From JBOCEF01 sp047610385 (GTDB lineage: Bacteria; Pseudomonadota; Alphaproteobacteria; Rhodobacterales; Rhodobacteraceae): a DNA stretch of 64,000 nucleotides. Below, in pieces: positions 42,707 through 52,109 of the stretch (position 1 is the stretch's first letter; each line of letters starts with the position of its first letter). The stretch covers positions 124,001-188,000 of the forward strand of contig JBLGAC010000001.1 of assembly GCA_047610385.1 (NCBI GenBank). Direction: 5' to 3'. Position numbers and translations under genes: made by a program. A model generated the notes under the pieces. The model searched no databases. It saw only the letters and a program-made list of their open reading frames with translations, and was not told where the DNA came from.

Positions 42707-43769
42707 GGTGCTCTCCTCTCGGCGCCGCGGCGCGGCGCAGTCGGTCGTTGATGGCGCGGCCCAATCCGCAATCAGGGATCGGCGCGACCGCGATGGTCCC
42801 CGCCCCGCCCATGGCGGCGTCAAGCTCGCGCAGCGCGGCGAACAGCGCCGCCGCAGCATGGGCTACGTCGCCCGCGGGGGAAAGGTTCACATGCGGTCCG
42901 TCATCAGCGCCGACGGGATCGGGCCCAAAGCCCAGCCAACCCTCGCCGGGGCGCGGCGCGTCGGCGTTCAGGCGCACCGCCGCGCCGGGCGCATAATGCG
43001 ACAAAAGCTGCCCGGGCGCCTCAGGGGACGCTGATGGCACAATCGGCGCAATGTTGGCAGCAGGCGCGTGCCCCGAGGCGCCGAACACCAGCGCCCCCGC
43101 GGCATCCAGCAGACCGCCGCCCAGTGCGGCATCCAACGCCTCGGCGGTCACACCGCCGGGGCGCAGCAGCCGCACGCCGCGATCATCGACCGCGACAATG
43201 GTGCTTTCGACCCCCACCGCGCAGGGCCCGCCATCCAAAATCGCGTCGATCCGGTGCCCCAGCCCTGCGGCCACATGCCCCGCGGTCGTGGGGCTGACCC
43301 CGCCCGACGGGTTGGCCGAAGGCGCCGCCACCGGGGCGCCCACCGCGGCCAGCAAAGCGCGCGCCAACGGATGCGCCGGGCAGCGCAGCGCGATGCTGGC
43401 GCCCCCAGCCGTCACCGCCCGCGCGATCCCGGTGCCGGGGCGCAGCGGCAGCACCAGCGTCAGGGGGCCGGGCCAGAAGGCCTGCGCCAACGCCGCGGCC
43501 ACAGGCGACAGCACCGCCCAGCGCGCGGCGTCGGCCGGATCAGCAATATGGACGATCAGGGGATTAAAGCTTGGCCGCCCCTTGGCCCCATAGATCGCCT
43601 GCGCAGCACGCTGGTCAGTCGCAAGACCGCCGAGGCCATAGACCGTTTCGGTTGGAAACGCGACCAGGGCGCCACCACGCAGCAGCTGTGCCGCGCGTGC
43701 CAATCCCCCGGCATCAGGGCGCAGCAACTCAGCAGTCGTGGGGGGAAAGGTCGGGTCATTATGGCTCAT
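42693..43769 (-). CDS. L-threonylcarbamoyladenylate synthase, Sua5 type
   Basis: A 358-residue enzyme that makes threonylcarbamoyl-AMP for the t6A37 modification of tRNA. The YrdC domain shows FPTETVYGLGG, AKGRPSFNPLIVH and APSANPSGGVSPTTA. The extra C-terminal Sua5 domain follows and contains the linker residues ASPEAPGQLLSHYAPG. The start at 43769 was chosen because MSHNDPTFPP begins the conserved part; longer frames upstream are antisense to the acyl-CoA dehydrogenase leader. It is the first gene of a two-gene minus-strand unit. Confidence 0.93.
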   Translation of the reverse strand: MSHNDPTFPPTTAELLRPDAGGLARAAQLLRGGALVAFPTETVYGLGGLATDQRAAQAIYGAKGRPSFNPLIVHIADPADAARWAVLSPVAAALAQAFWPGPLTLVLPLRPGTGIARAVTAGGASIALRCPAHPLARALLAAVGAPVAAPSANPSGGVSPTTAGHVAAGLGHRIDAILDGGPCAVGVESTIVAVDDRGVRLLRPGGVTAEALDAALGGGLLDAAGALVFGASGHAPAANIAPIVPSASPEAPGQLLSHYAPGAAVRLNADAPRPGEGWLGFGPDPVGADDGPHVNLSPAGDVAHAAAALFAALRELDAAMGGAGTIAVAPIPDCGLGRAINDRLRRAAAPRGEHHVRP

Positions 43770-44010
43770 GCGAGGGTCCAATGCTGCGGGGCTGGCGTCC
43801 TTCATCGGGCCATGGGCGGCGATCCGCAAGGGGCACCCGGCCTCAGCCCCATGCCGCGGCGAATTAAAACGGCGTTCTTGTTTCGCTTGAACGCCCGCCC
43901 GCTTCTCCATACCTTGCGCCTCAACCGCGGCGGCCTGCGCCGCCCGGGCAAAGACGCGCGCGTCCTGCCCCGGGCATGGCAGCCCCCCCCGCATCCAAGG
44001 AGGACCTTCC

Positions 44011-45753
44011 ATGGCCTATGCCGCCCCCCTGCGCGACCTGAGCTTTTGCCTGACCCATGTCATCGGCGCCGACCGTCTGTCCGCGACGGACCGTTTCGCC
44101 CATGCCGACGCCGACACCCTTGCCGCCGTGCTGGCCGAGGCCGGCAAGCTGGCGGCAGAGGTTCTGGCCCCGGTCAACCGAAGTGGCGACCTGACCCCCG
44201 CCAGGCTGGAAAACGGTGTCGTGCGCACCTCGCCCGGTTTTAAGGAAGCGTATAGAGCCTATGCCGAAGGTGGCTGGGCTGGCGTCACGGCGCAGGAAAG
44301 TTCGGGCGGGATGGGCCTGCCGCTGACCATCGGCACCTGCATCAATGAAATGGTGGCAGGTGCAAACCTGGCTCTTGGCCTCTGCCCCCTGCTGACCCAA
44401 GGCCAGGTTGAGGCGCTGGAACATCACGCCAGCGACGAGATCAAGGCGCTTTACCTGCCCAAGCTGACCTCGGGCGAATGGACTGGCACCATGAACCTGA
44501 CCGAACCGTCGGCGGGGTCGGATGTTGGCGCGCTGCGATCAAAGGCGGAGCGGAACAATGATGGCAGCTACGCCGTCACCGGCCAGAAGATCTACATCAC
44601 CTGGGGCGACCATGACGTGGCTGAAAACGTGCTGCATCTGGTGCTTGCACGTCTGCCCGACGGCGCAGCGGGGACCAAGGGCATTTCGCTGTTTCTGGTG
44701 CCGAAATACCTGCCGGACGATGCCGGGAACCCCGGCGTCGCCAACACGCTGAATGTCGTCAGCCTTGAACATAAGCTGGGCATCCACGGCAGCCCGACCT
44801 GCGTGATGCAGTTCGACGGTGCCAAAGGCTGGCTGGTCGGCGCTGAGCACAAAGGCATGGCCGCCATGTTCACCATGATGAACAACGCCCGCCTCGGCGT
44901 CGGCGTGCAAGGCGTCGGCATCGCCGAGGCCGCCACCCAAAAGGCGCTGGCCTATGCGCTGGACCGCCGTCAGGGCCAAACGCCGGTCGGGGACGGATCA
45001 GGCAACATCGCGGACCACGCCGATGTGCGCCGGATGCTGCTGACCATGCGCACCATGACCGAGGCATCGCGGGCCATCGCGCTTGATTGTGCGCTGAACC
45101 TCGACATGGCGCTGGCGGCGGGCGATGCGGATGCGCGCGCAAGCGCCAAGGCCCGCGGCGCGTTCCTGACGCCGATCGCCAAATCATTCGGCACCGATGC
45201 AGGCTGCGAGGTCGCCGATATCGGCGTCCAGATCCATGGCGGCATGGGCTTTATCGAGGAAACCGGCGCGGCGCAGTATCTGCGCGACGTGCGCATCACC
45301 CCAATTTATGAAGGCACCAACGGCATCCAGGCCATGGACCTCGTGGGCCGCAAGCTGATGGACGGGGGCGCGGCGGCCCGGTCGCTGCTGGCCGATATCG
45401 AAGCCACCGCCACCGCGCTGGCGGCATCGGGCGATTTCGCTGATCTGGCGCAGGCGCTGCAGGGCGCCGCATCGGCGGTGGCGATGACCACCGACGCGCT
45501 GCTGGCGGCGGGCGACATCAATGACCGCTTCGCCGGCGCGGTCGCCTATCAGCGCATGTGGGCGCTGGCGCTGGGGGGGCACTACCTCGGCAAAGGCGCG
45601 CTTGCTGCCGTGGGCGGGCCCGAAGCGGACCGCCGCGCCCTGCTCGCGCGGTTCTTCATCATCCACATCGTGCCGCAATCGGCCGCGCTGGCCGCGGCGG
45701 CCACGGCGGGGGCAGCCACGCTCTATGCCCTTCCTGCGGAGGCATTGGCCTGA
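44011..45753 (+). CDS. Long-form acyl-CoA dehydrogenase (DmdC-like)
   Basis: A 580-residue flavoenzyme with the acyl-CoA dehydrogenase domains plus the C-terminal extension of the DmdC/FadE-like group. MNLTEPSAGSDVGALR is the FAD signature. VQIHGGMGFIEETGAAQYLRD precedes the catalytic Glu, near residue 434, in YEGTNGIQAMDLVGRK. DmdC acts on methylmercaptopropionyl-CoA in DMSP demethylation, but related enzymes use ordinary acyl-CoAs, so the substrate is uncertain. The start has AAGGAGGA. The following gene overlaps its stop. Confidence 0.9.
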   Translation: MAYAAPLRDLSFCLTHVIGADRLSATDRFAHADADTLAAVLAEAGKLAAEVLAPVNRSGDLTPARLENGVVRTSPGFKEAYRAYAEGGWAGVTAQESSGGMGLPLTIGTCINEMVAGANLALGLCPLLTQGQVEALEHHASDEIKALYLPKLTSGEWTGTMNLTEPSAGSDVGALRSKAERNNDGSYAVTGQKIYITWGDHDVAENVLHLVLARLPDGAAGTKGISLFLVPKYLPDDAGNPGVANTLNVVSLEHKLGIHGSPTCVMQFDGAKGWLVGAEHKGMAAMFTMMNNARLGVGVQGVGIAEAATQKALAYALDRRQGQTPVGDGSGNIADHADVRRMLLTMRTMTEASRAIALDCALNLDMALAAGDADARASAKARGAFLTPIAKSFGTDAGCEVADIGVQIHGGMGFIEETGAAQYLRDVRITPIYEGTNGIQAMDLVGRKLMDGGAAARSLLADIEATATALAASGDFADLAQALQGAASAVAMTTDALLAAGDINDRFAGAVAYQRMWALALGGHYLGKGALAAVGGPEADRRALLARFFIIHIVPQSAALAAAATAGAATLYALPAEALA

Positions 45754-46799
45754 TGGAAGCCCTTGTTGCCCGCCGGGGCGTGCATTTCCCCTTTGATACC
45801 CCGCCCGCCATGGGCGAGACGATCGAAGTTGCCGATGGCATCCTGTGGGCGCGTCTGCCGCTGCCGATGCGGCTGGATCACGTCAACGTCTACCTGCTGG
45901 ACGAAGGCGACAGCTGGACGGTGATTGATGCGGGCATGCGCGGCAAAGCCGGGCGCGCGGCCTGGGCGGCGTTGGAAGCAGGCCCCATGGGCGGGCGGCC
46001 AATTTCGCGCGTCATTGCCACCCACCACCACCCCGACCATATCGGTGGCGCGGGTGGGTTGATGGCGCGTCACGGCGCTGAGCTGTGGACCACCCGCACC
46101 GCGTATTTCATGACGCGGATGCTGCAGCTTGACCACCATGACACCCCGCCTGAGGAAAACGTGCGCTTCTACATCCGCGGCGGTGCCCCGGCAGAGCGGC
46201 TGGAGGCTTACACATCCGGCAAGCCGTTCAATTTCTCGCAATCCACCGACAAGCTGCCGATCGGGTTCCGGCGCCTGAAGGAAGATGAAATTGTCACCAT
46301 GGGCGGGCGCCGCTGGCGGGTGCTGATGGGCGATGGCCATGCGCCGGAACACGCCACGTTCTGGTCGCTGGATGACAATCTGGTGATCTCGGGCGATCAG
46401 GTGATCCCCGGCATATCAAGCAATCTGGGCGTGCACCCGACGGAGCCAGAGGCAGATCCCGTCGGCGACTGGCTGACCAGTTGCGAAAAACTGCTGCCCC
46501 ATGCCCGCGAAGACCATTTCGCCCTGCCGGGCCACAAGCTGCCGTTCACCGGCCTGCCGGTGCGGTTGGAGCAGCTGATCTCCAACCACCACAACGCGAT
46601 CGAGCGGCTGCGCAAGCACCTGACCGCGCCGCGCACCGCGACGGAATGCTTCGTGCCGGTGTTCGGGCGGGAACTGGAAGCCTCAGCCTTCGGGCTGGGG
46701 CTGATTGAGGCGGTGGCCCACCTCAACTATCTGTACCTGCGTGGGGAATGCCGCCGGGATCTGGGCGATGACGGCGCATATCGCTACGTGATCGCCTGA
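45753..46799 (+). CDS. Metallo-beta-lactamase-fold hydrolase
   Basis: A 348-residue MBL-fold protein. The zinc motif THHHPDHIGG is near residue 90, with further ligands in GDGHAPEHATFW and in ISGDQVIPG, and a late His in ALPGHKLPF. The C-terminal winged-helix region resembles that of glyoxalase-II-like proteins. The ATG shares a base with the acyl-CoA dehydrogenase stop, indicating coupling, so a thioesterase-like role on the same acyl substrates is possible but unproven. Confidence 0.85.
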   Translation: MEALVARRGVHFPFDTPPAMGETIEVADGILWARLPLPMRLDHVNVYLLDEGDSWTVIDAGMRGKAGRAAWAALEAGPMGGRPISRVIATHHHPDHIGGAGGLMARHGAELWTTRTAYFMTRMLQLDHHDTPPEENVRFYIRGGAPAERLEAYTSGKPFNFSQSTDKLPIGFRRLKEDEIVTMGGRRWRVLMGDGHAPEHATFWSLDDNLVISGDQVIPGISSNLGVHPTEPEADPVGDWLTSCEKLLPHAREDHFALPGHKLPFTGLPVRLEQLISNHHNAIERLRKHLTAPRTATECFVPVFGRELEASAFGLGLIEAVAHLNYLYLRGECRRDLGDDGAYRYVIA

Positions 46800-46809
46800 T
46801 CCGCGGAAT

Positions 46810-46844
46810 GCGGGCGCAGCGGGCATCGAGCCCCCTGCGCCCGC
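46810..46844 (+). terminator. Hairpin after the MBL gene
   Basis: GCGGGCGCAG at 46810-46819 pairs with 46835-46844. After a C-C mismatch an inner stem GGGC/GCCC encloses ATCGA. It begins 11 bases after the MBL stop, so it may end or protect the transcript, although no U-run follows. The loop resembles that of the hairpin at 36590-36624. Confidence 0.5.
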
Positions 46845-47080
46845 GCCGCCATCCGGCGGCCGGTCGCGCGGGTGCCATACGCTGCGCCCTTCAGGAAAAT
46901 GTGGCACTGGCGCCAACCGCAGCCGTCGACGCCCATGCCAACGGTTCAGCGCGCCGCGGGGGCCTCGGTTCGGCCTGCGCGCCCTCGACGCGGCGCCTTG
47001 GCTGCGTGGTGCCCCCTTGCGCATCGGCGTCCGGCACGCTCCACTTGTTCACCCGCCGGCCCCATTGAAGAGGTCTCGCC

Positions 47081-47947
47081 ATGCTCGCCCTCCTGCGCCC
47101 CCTCTTGCTCACCGTCGCTGCAGTTTCCATCACCGCCTGCGCGCCCAGCTCGGGCCCCCCGTCCGCCACTGACATCCGAGCGGAGCAAGGTCAGGCCCGC
47201 GCGCTGGTCCGCGAGCTCAACGCCAAGGACAAGCTGATCGAGGACCGTTCCCTCAACACCTATCTGGCCGGGATTCTGGGGCGGATCGACCAGCAACGGC
47301 CGCGCGGCTCGGTCCCGTTGAAGGGCCACATCGTCGCTGATGCGGACGTCAACGCCTTCACCACCGGTGGCGGTTATGTCTTCGTGAACGCTGGCCTTCT
47401 GGCCGCGATGGAGAACGAGGCACAGCTTGCCATGGTGGTGTCCCATGAGGTCGCGCATGTGGACCGCGGCCATATCGCAGCCAACAAGGACGCGCAGATG
47501 GCGGCTGGCATTGGCGGGCTGATCGCGGCGGTCGGGCTGTCTGCGCTGGGGCTGCCGAGCGACGTCATCAACCCGGTGGTCGGGCTGGGGCAAGGCGCGG
47601 CGATCGCCTCATATTCCCGCACGCAGGAGGGCGACGCCGACATCACCGGGTTCCAGTATCTGACCGGCGCAGGCTGGAATGCGGTTGAGGGCGCGCGCAG
47701 CTTTGAGGTGCTGGCACGGATTTACGGCGATGGCGCAGGGTTCTTTTCGTCGCACCCGTCATCCTCTGGGCGCCAGGCGCAGCTGACCCGCATGGCCCGC
47801 GCCCAGGGCGTTGGGGGCGAGATCAACGCCGCAAGCTATCTGCGCCAGACCGAACGCCTTCGGCGCGACGTTTTGAAGGAACTGGACCGCCAGGGCCGCG
47901 ACCGCGAAGCCGCGCAGCTTCGACGCAACCTCAGTGCCGCGCGATGA
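47081..47947 (+). CDS. M48-family metalloprotease lipoprotein
   Basis: A 288-residue zinc protease. The N-terminal signal ends in a lipobox, ITAC, with the lipidated Cys near residue 20. The catalytic HEVAH is at residues 122-126, and the third zinc ligand is probably in TQEGDADITGF. It resembles BepA/LoiP-type periplasmic proteases, but without the TPR domain of BepA. Membrane-attached quality control of outer-membrane proteins is the usual role of the group. The preceding 280 bases contain no gene besides the hairpin at 46810. Confidence 0.88.
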   Translation: MLALLRPLLLTVAAVSITACAPSSGPPSATDIRAEQGQARALVRELNAKDKLIEDRSLNTYLAGILGRIDQQRPRGSVPLKGHIVADADVNAFTTGGGYVFVNAGLLAAMENEAQLAMVVSHEVAHVDRGHIAANKDAQMAAGIGGLIAAVGLSALGLPSDVINPVVGLGQGAAIASYSRTQEGDADITGFQYLTGAGWNAVEGARSFEVLARIYGDGAGFFSSHPSSSGRQAQLTRMARAQGVGGEINAASYLRQTERLRRDVLKELDRQGRDREAAQLRRNLSAAR

Positions 47948-47985
47948 ACATAGTCACTTAACCTCGGCGTGCGAAGTTCTAGCGC

Positions 47986-48828
47986 ATGACCGAAGCGCAC
48001 ATTGAGGACGCACAGGACGCCGACAACGGTGCCCGTCATCACCAAGAGCTGCGTGACGCCTTGATCGGCGCCGCGCTGAAGCTGCTCGAAGGCGGCGGGC
48101 TTGCGGCCTTCACCCTGCGCGGCGTCTGCGCCGAAGCGGGGGTAGGCCACACCGCCCCACAGAACCATTTTGGCACCTTTTCAGGCCTGCGCGCAGCGGT
48201 GGCGGCGATCGGGTTCGAACGGCTCGGCGTGGCGATCAAGGCTGCGCTGGCGACGGCGAGCCCGGCGCGCGCCAATTGGGGCGAAGCGGCGATCCACGCA
48301 TATGTCGATTTCGCCGCCCATGCGCCTGCACTGTATCAATTGATGTTCGAACAGGGGCCCCTGCTTGACCACGATGGCCCGGCGGCGACCGCCGCGCAGG
48401 CCGCCCTCGCGCCCTTTTTCATTGCCGCCAAGGGCCTTGAGATGACCCTGCGGGCTGAGCCGTTGGAGGGCGGCCTGTCAGAGGGGTATTATCTGTGGTC
48501 GCTGGCCCATGGCCACGCGCAGCTTGCCGCCGCGGGCGCCTATGGGCTGATGACACCGGGCATGTGCGCCCGCGAGATGATCGCGCGCATGTCCGCGGAT
48601 GAGGTGATCACACCCGACGCCGCCACGCAGCGTCGCAGGCAGGCCAGGTCAGTCGAAGATGCCGAGGAAAGCGCCACGCCCGCCACCCGGGCCCCGCGCC
48701 GCCCCATCCCTGCGCCCCATTTCAGCCGCATCGCGCCGCGCTTGCGATTCGCGCAGGCCTTCAAGTTTGAAACGCTGGCCGCAGGGCCTGGGGTGCCGAC
48801 TCTGGCCATCCCGAAAATGCACCGCTGA
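47986..48828 (+). CDS. TetR-family transcriptional regulator
   Basis: A 280-residue regulator. The helix-turn-helix lies at about residues 25-70, with FTLRGVCAEAGVGHTAPQNHFGT as the recognition region, split here as FTLRGVCAEAG and PQNHFGT. The ligand domain resembles the WHG-type C-terminus. A tail of some 60 residues after residue 220, rich in Arg, Pro and Ala, is unusual for TetR proteins. No divergent gene identifies the target. It begins 38 bases after the M48 gene. Confidence 0.85.
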   Translation: MTEAHIEDAQDADNGARHHQELRDALIGAALKLLEGGGLAAFTLRGVCAEAGVGHTAPQNHFGTFSGLRAAVAAIGFERLGVAIKAALATASPARANWGEAAIHAYVDFAAHAPALYQLMFEQGPLLDHDGPAATAAQAALAPFFIAAKGLEMTLRAEPLEGGLSEGYYLWSLAHGHAQLAAAGAYGLMTPGMCAREMIARMSADEVITPDAATQRRRQARSVEDAEESATPATRAPRRPIPAPHFSRIAPRLRFAQAFKFETLAAGPGVPTLAIPKMHR

Positions 48829-48936
48829 CGCGCAACACCCTGAACGCAGCGCGCGCGGCGCAGGGGGGCCCCACGCCGCGCGCATGCAATGCTGGCCGTC
48901 CCAGACTGGCCCGATCGACCCGCTAGGCGCAGCTTA

Positions 48937-49071
48937 TCAGCCGTTGACCAGCGCCATGAAGATCAGCGTGGCAATTGAGATCACCACGATGGCGATGCTG
49001 AACTTGATGAAACCGCCAAAGGTTTTTTCCTGCTCGGTGATGTCCATCTTGCCGTGTTTGAAATCGCTCAT
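48937..49071 (-). CDS. aa3-type cytochrome c oxidase subunit IV
   Basis: A 44-residue single-helix protein. The short polar N-terminus MSDFKHGKMDITEQEKTF leads into one membrane helix (about residues 22-41), the exact plan of the small subunit IV of alphaproteobacterial aa3 oxidases. A GGGAGA ribosome site precedes the start. The catalytic oxidase subunits are not in this window, which is normal for this gene. Confidence 0.92.
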   Translation of the reverse strand: MSDFKHGKMDITEQEKTFGGFIKFSIAIVVISIATLIFMALVNG

Positions 49072-49189
49072 GACGCCGTCTCCCGCAATTCGTTGTGCTT
49101 TTTGGGGCCGCAACCCCGTCTGATGCATGAATACCGGCGCCCCACGGCATCGGGCAAGGGGCGTTTGCGTCGCGCCCGCCAGCGGCATG

Positions 49190-49233
49190 CGGAAAAGAGA
49201 ACGCCCCGGCCACATTGCTGCAGCCGGGGCGTT
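49190..49233 (-). terminator. Rho-independent terminator of rpsU
   Basis: On the minus strand a perfect 11-base-pair stem (AACGCCCCGGC and its partner, 49200-49210 with 49223-49233) is followed by CTCTTTTCC. It lies about 57 bases after the rpsU stop. Confidence 0.85.
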
Positions 49234-49290
49234 CATTGATGTCCAGCGAGGACGGGGCGACTCAGTCGCTCCGACGCTCCTTCCCGTGGT

Positions 49291-49497
49291 TCAGAGAAGA
49301 CCTTCGCGCTGAGCCTTCTTGCGCGCGAGCTTGCGCGCGCGCCGAACGGCCTCTGCTTTTTCGCGAGCACGCTTCACCGAGGGCTTCTCATAAGCCTGGC
49401 GGAGCTTCATCTCCCGGAACACACCTTCGCGCTGCAATTTCTTCTTGAGCGCGCGGAGCGCCTGATCGACGTTGTTGTCGCGGACCATAACCTGCAC
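49291..49497 (-). CDS. rpsU: 30S ribosomal protein S21
   Basis: A 68-residue basic ribosomal protein. It contains VRDNNVDQALRALKKKLQ and REGVFREMKLRQ and ends in a run of Arg/Lys. The GTG at 49497 is preferred because it yields MQVMVRDNN, like other alphaproteobacterial S21, and has AGGTGG eight bases upstream; the ATG at 49488 is the alternative. A strong terminator follows. COQ9 is divergent from it. Confidence 0.96.
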   Translation of the reverse strand: MQVMVRDNNVDQALRALKKKLQREGVFREMKLRQAYEKPSVKRAREKAEAVRRARKLARKKAQREGLL

Positions 49498-49644
49498 TGA
49501 CGTCACCACCTTTCTAGATGTAGGGTCCTGTAGCGGCGCGCTATATAGCAATGCTGGCGACGCGTGTCCACCATGCCTGGCCAGATTGCGCGCCCGCCCC
49601 CGTCGGGGCGACCCAAACGCATCATACCGCAAGGAGCGACCGCA

Positions 49645-50409
49645 ATGACCGGAAATTCCAGCGATTCCGCCGAAAATCGCACGCGCACAGAAGAAAACCG
49701 CCCGCGCACAGAGCAAGACCATATCGACGCTGCCCGCGAGGCTCTGATCGCCGCCATGCTGCCGCATGTGCCTTTTGACGGTTGGAGCAAGGAAGCCATC
49801 ACCATGGCGCTGGGAGATTCGGGGGTCGATCCGGGGCTGGCGCGGCTTGCCTTTCCGCGCGGCGGGCTGGATGCGGCAATGGCGTTCCACCGCCGCGGCG
49901 ACCGGTTGATGAAGGACGCACTGGCCGCCGCACCACTGGCGGACATGAAGATCCGCGAAAGGGTGACCTTCGCCGTGCGCACCCGCCTTGAAGTCGCAGA
50001 GCCGGACCGCGAGGCCGTGCGCCGCGGTGCCACGATGCTGGCCCTGCCGATCCATGCGGCTGAGGGCGTGCGCGCCATCTGGGGCACCGCTGACGCCATC
50101 TGGTCGGCGCTGGGCGACGAAAGCCGGGACATCAACTGGTATTCCAAGCGCGCGACGCTGTCGGGGGTGTATTCGGCGGTCGTGCTTTACTGGCTGGCGG
50201 ACGAATCAGAACGGCGGGCTGACACATGGGCCTTCCTCGACCGCCGGATTGAGGACGTGATGCGCATTGAAAAGGCCAAGGCCCAGCTGCGCGCATCACC
50301 GCTGGGCCGCATCCTGGGCGGCGTCGCCGAACGGGCGGCCGGCGCCGTGCGCGCACCCGGCAGCACGCCTGAGGGCCGCCGCTTCGGCTTTCCCGGCCCA
50401 CGCCGCTGA
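49645..50409 (+). CDS. COQ9-family protein
   Basis: A 254-residue protein with the TetR-like COQ9 fold, which binds lipids in ubiquinone biosynthesis. It includes PFDGWSKEAITMALGDSGVD near residue 40, then IRERVTFAVRTRLE and, in the C-terminal half, DINWYSKRATLSGVYSAVVLYWL, the family signature, split here as DINWYSKRATLSG and VYSAVVLYWL. ATG 49645 has AAGGAG upstream. The first 25 residues are polar, Arg/Glu-rich and probably disordered. An rpsU-COQ9 neighbourhood is common in Rhodobacterales. Confidence 0.9.
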   Translation: MTGNSSDSAENRTRTEENRPRTEQDHIDAAREALIAAMLPHVPFDGWSKEAITMALGDSGVDPGLARLAFPRGGLDAAMAFHRRGDRLMKDALAAAPLADMKIRERVTFAVRTRLEVAEPDREAVRRGATMLALPIHAAEGVRAIWGTADAIWSALGDESRDINWYSKRATLSGVYSAVVLYWLADESERRADTWAFLDRRIEDVMRIEKAKAQLRASPLGRILGGVAERAAGAVRAPGSTPEGRRFGFPGPRR

Positions 50410-50431
50410 TGCCCGCGCTGGCCAGGCGCGG

Positions 50432-50830
50432 TCAACGCGGGGCGGCCATCCCCTGTATCTCGTTCGACCGGTGCAGGCGCCCGCCGCTTTCATACTCCAC
50501 CCAGCCTGTCAGTGGCTGCGGGCGGCGGTGGCGGTGGGTCAGGCGCACGCGCGCATGACCTGCGCCGCGGCGGCGCTGCGGTGCCACGCAAACCGGCGCG
50601 CCGTCGGGCCAGCGATAACAGATCCGCACCACATTGACCGTGGCGCCGACCCGCACCGAATACGGCATCGTCAGGTCATACCGATAGAGCGCGTAGGGAT
50701 CGAGCCGCAGCGCAGTCACCGTAAGCAATGGCGCGACCACGACCCCAGGTAGGTGCCCTCGGCCGGGGCCGCCCGGCACCACCACGCAGGCGGACAGGAA
50801 CAAGGCAGCAATCAAAGACAGGCGGCGCAT
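50432..50830 (-). CDS. Small predicted lipoprotein, unknown
   Basis: A 132-residue protein with a short basic start, hydrophobic core and lipobox LSAC (Cys near residue 15). The mature part is Arg-rich with RICYRWPDGAPVCVAP, two cysteines that may pair. ATG 50830 has AAGGAG seven bases upstream and was preferred over 50848. No family was recognised. It lies downstream of the LysR gene in the same direction, 53 bases away. Confidence 0.7.
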   Translation of the reverse strand: MRRLSLIAALFLSACVVVPGGPGRGHLPGVVVAPLLTVTALRLDPYALYRYDLTMPYSVRVGATVNVVRICYRWPDGAPVCVAPQRRRGAGHARVRLTHRHRRPQPLTGWVEYESGGRLHRSNEIQGMAAPR

Positions 50831-50883
50831 CGGCGGACTCCTTCGCACGAGGATCTGGGAAACATCCCCGATCTGCGCCGATT

Positions 50884-51798
50884 CTACCGCGCGACGGCCC
50901 CCGCCGCCTTCGCCTGGATCAAGTCCTTGCGCGCCTCGCGCCGCAGCCAGTCGAACAGCGCGCGCACCGGCGGGCGCATCGGCCCCGGACGGCGCACAAT
51001 GTGATACCCGCTCTCAGGTGCGGGATCCTCGTGCAGCGCCACCAGCGCGCCTGAGGCCAGATCCCCGCGCACCGCCATTTCCGTGGTGCAGGCCACGCCC
51101 TGCCCTTCGCGCAACGCCGACAGCAGCATAAACCCCGGCATCACCGTCACGCGGGCCGGGCGCGGGCCGACGATGCCCTGTTCCGCCAGCCAGACGGCAA
51201 CCTCGTCGGTGTCGGCCTCCTGCAACCATGGCAGGGCCAGCAGCGCCTCAGCGGTCGGGTCGGGAACCTGCGCCGCAAGCTCCGGCGACCCACAAATCAA
51301 AAACCGCGACCGGACCAGCGGCGTCGCCTCCATCCCCGGCCAGACGCCGCGCCCATAGCGGATCGCCAGATCATGCTCGCGCCGTGCCATGTCGACCAGC
51401 GCGCCTGTCGGGTCGATGCGCAGCTCAACCTCCGGGTGCAGGGCGCGGAACCGGCCAAGGCGCGGCACCAGCCACGACATCGCAAAATTCGGTGTCAGCG
51501 TGACATGGACCGGGCGGGCTGCATCCTCAGCGCTGAACGCCTTGACCGCGTCGCGCAGGACACCAAACCCCTCAGTCAGCCCTTGGGCCAGCGCGGCACC
51601 GTCCGGGGTCAGCGACAGGCCCCGCCCGGCGCGCTGCATCAACGGGCGGTCGAGATGCGCCTCCAGCTTGCGCACATGCTGGCCAATGGCGGCGTGGGAC
51701 ACGTTCAGCTCTCGCCCCGCGGCGGAAAAGCTGCGGGTGCGCGCGGCGGCCTCAAAGGCGCGCAGCATCGACAATGAGGGCAGTCCGTCCCAGGTCAT
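50884..51798 (-). CDS. LysR-family transcriptional regulator (GcvA-like)
   Basis: A 304-residue LysR regulator. The N-terminal winged helix has MLRAFEAAARTRSFSAAGRELN and VSHAAIGQHVRKLE, split accordingly, then the type-2 periplasmic-binding-like sensor domain. LPSLSMLRAFEAA and GRGLSLTPDGAAL are the features of the GcvA/AmpR-like subgroup. A small basic reading frame is divergent from it at 51915. The target cannot be named from context. Confidence 0.9.
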   Translation of the reverse strand: MTWDGLPSLSMLRAFEAAARTRSFSAAGRELNVSHAAIGQHVRKLEAHLDRPLMQRAGRGLSLTPDGAALAQGLTEGFGVLRDAVKAFSAEDAARPVHVTLTPNFAMSWLVPRLGRFRALHPEVELRIDPTGALVDMARREHDLAIRYGRGVWPGMEATPLVRSRFLICGSPELAAQVPDPTAEALLALPWLQEADTDEVAVWLAEQGIVGPRPARVTVMPGFMLLSALREGQGVACTTEMAVRGDLASGALVALHEDPAPESGYHIVRRPGPMRPPVRALFDWLRREARKDLIQAKAAGAVAR

Positions 51799-51914
51799 CA
51801 GGGCGCCTCCGATATGAAAGCCTTACTTACATATAGAGGATTTTCTTGACGTGCATACAGCGCCGAATCCGCGCATCACCGCAACATGAAAACATAGTGA
51901 CAGGAGATGCCCAG

Positions 51915-52100
51915 ATGTATGCAACGCTTTCAGGCGCCATGATGGCCGCCACCCGCACCCACACCGCTGGCCCCGAGGCACGTCGCCCCGCCCGCCGCGA
52001 CGCTGCCACATGCATCCCCGCACCGGTTCGCGACACCGCACCCAAGCGCCTGCTGCGCCGGCTCAAAAGCTCTATGACGGCGCGCAACGCCGCGCGCTGA
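51915..52100 (+). CDS. Small basic protein, unknown
   Basis: A 61-residue reading frame divergent from the LysR gene, with CAGGAG eight bases before the ATG. It is rich in Arg and Ala, has one Cys, and ends PKRLLRRLKSSMTARNAAR, a basic amphipathic tail faintly like DUF1127 proteins. The 5' region up to 51850 is AT-richer, as a promoter would be. It may be the LysR target, but it could also be a chance frame. Confidence 0.4.
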   Translation: MYATLSGAMMAATRTHTAGPEARRPARRDAATCIPAPVRDTAPKRLLRRLKSSMTARNAAR

Positions 52101-52109
52101 TCGCCCCTC

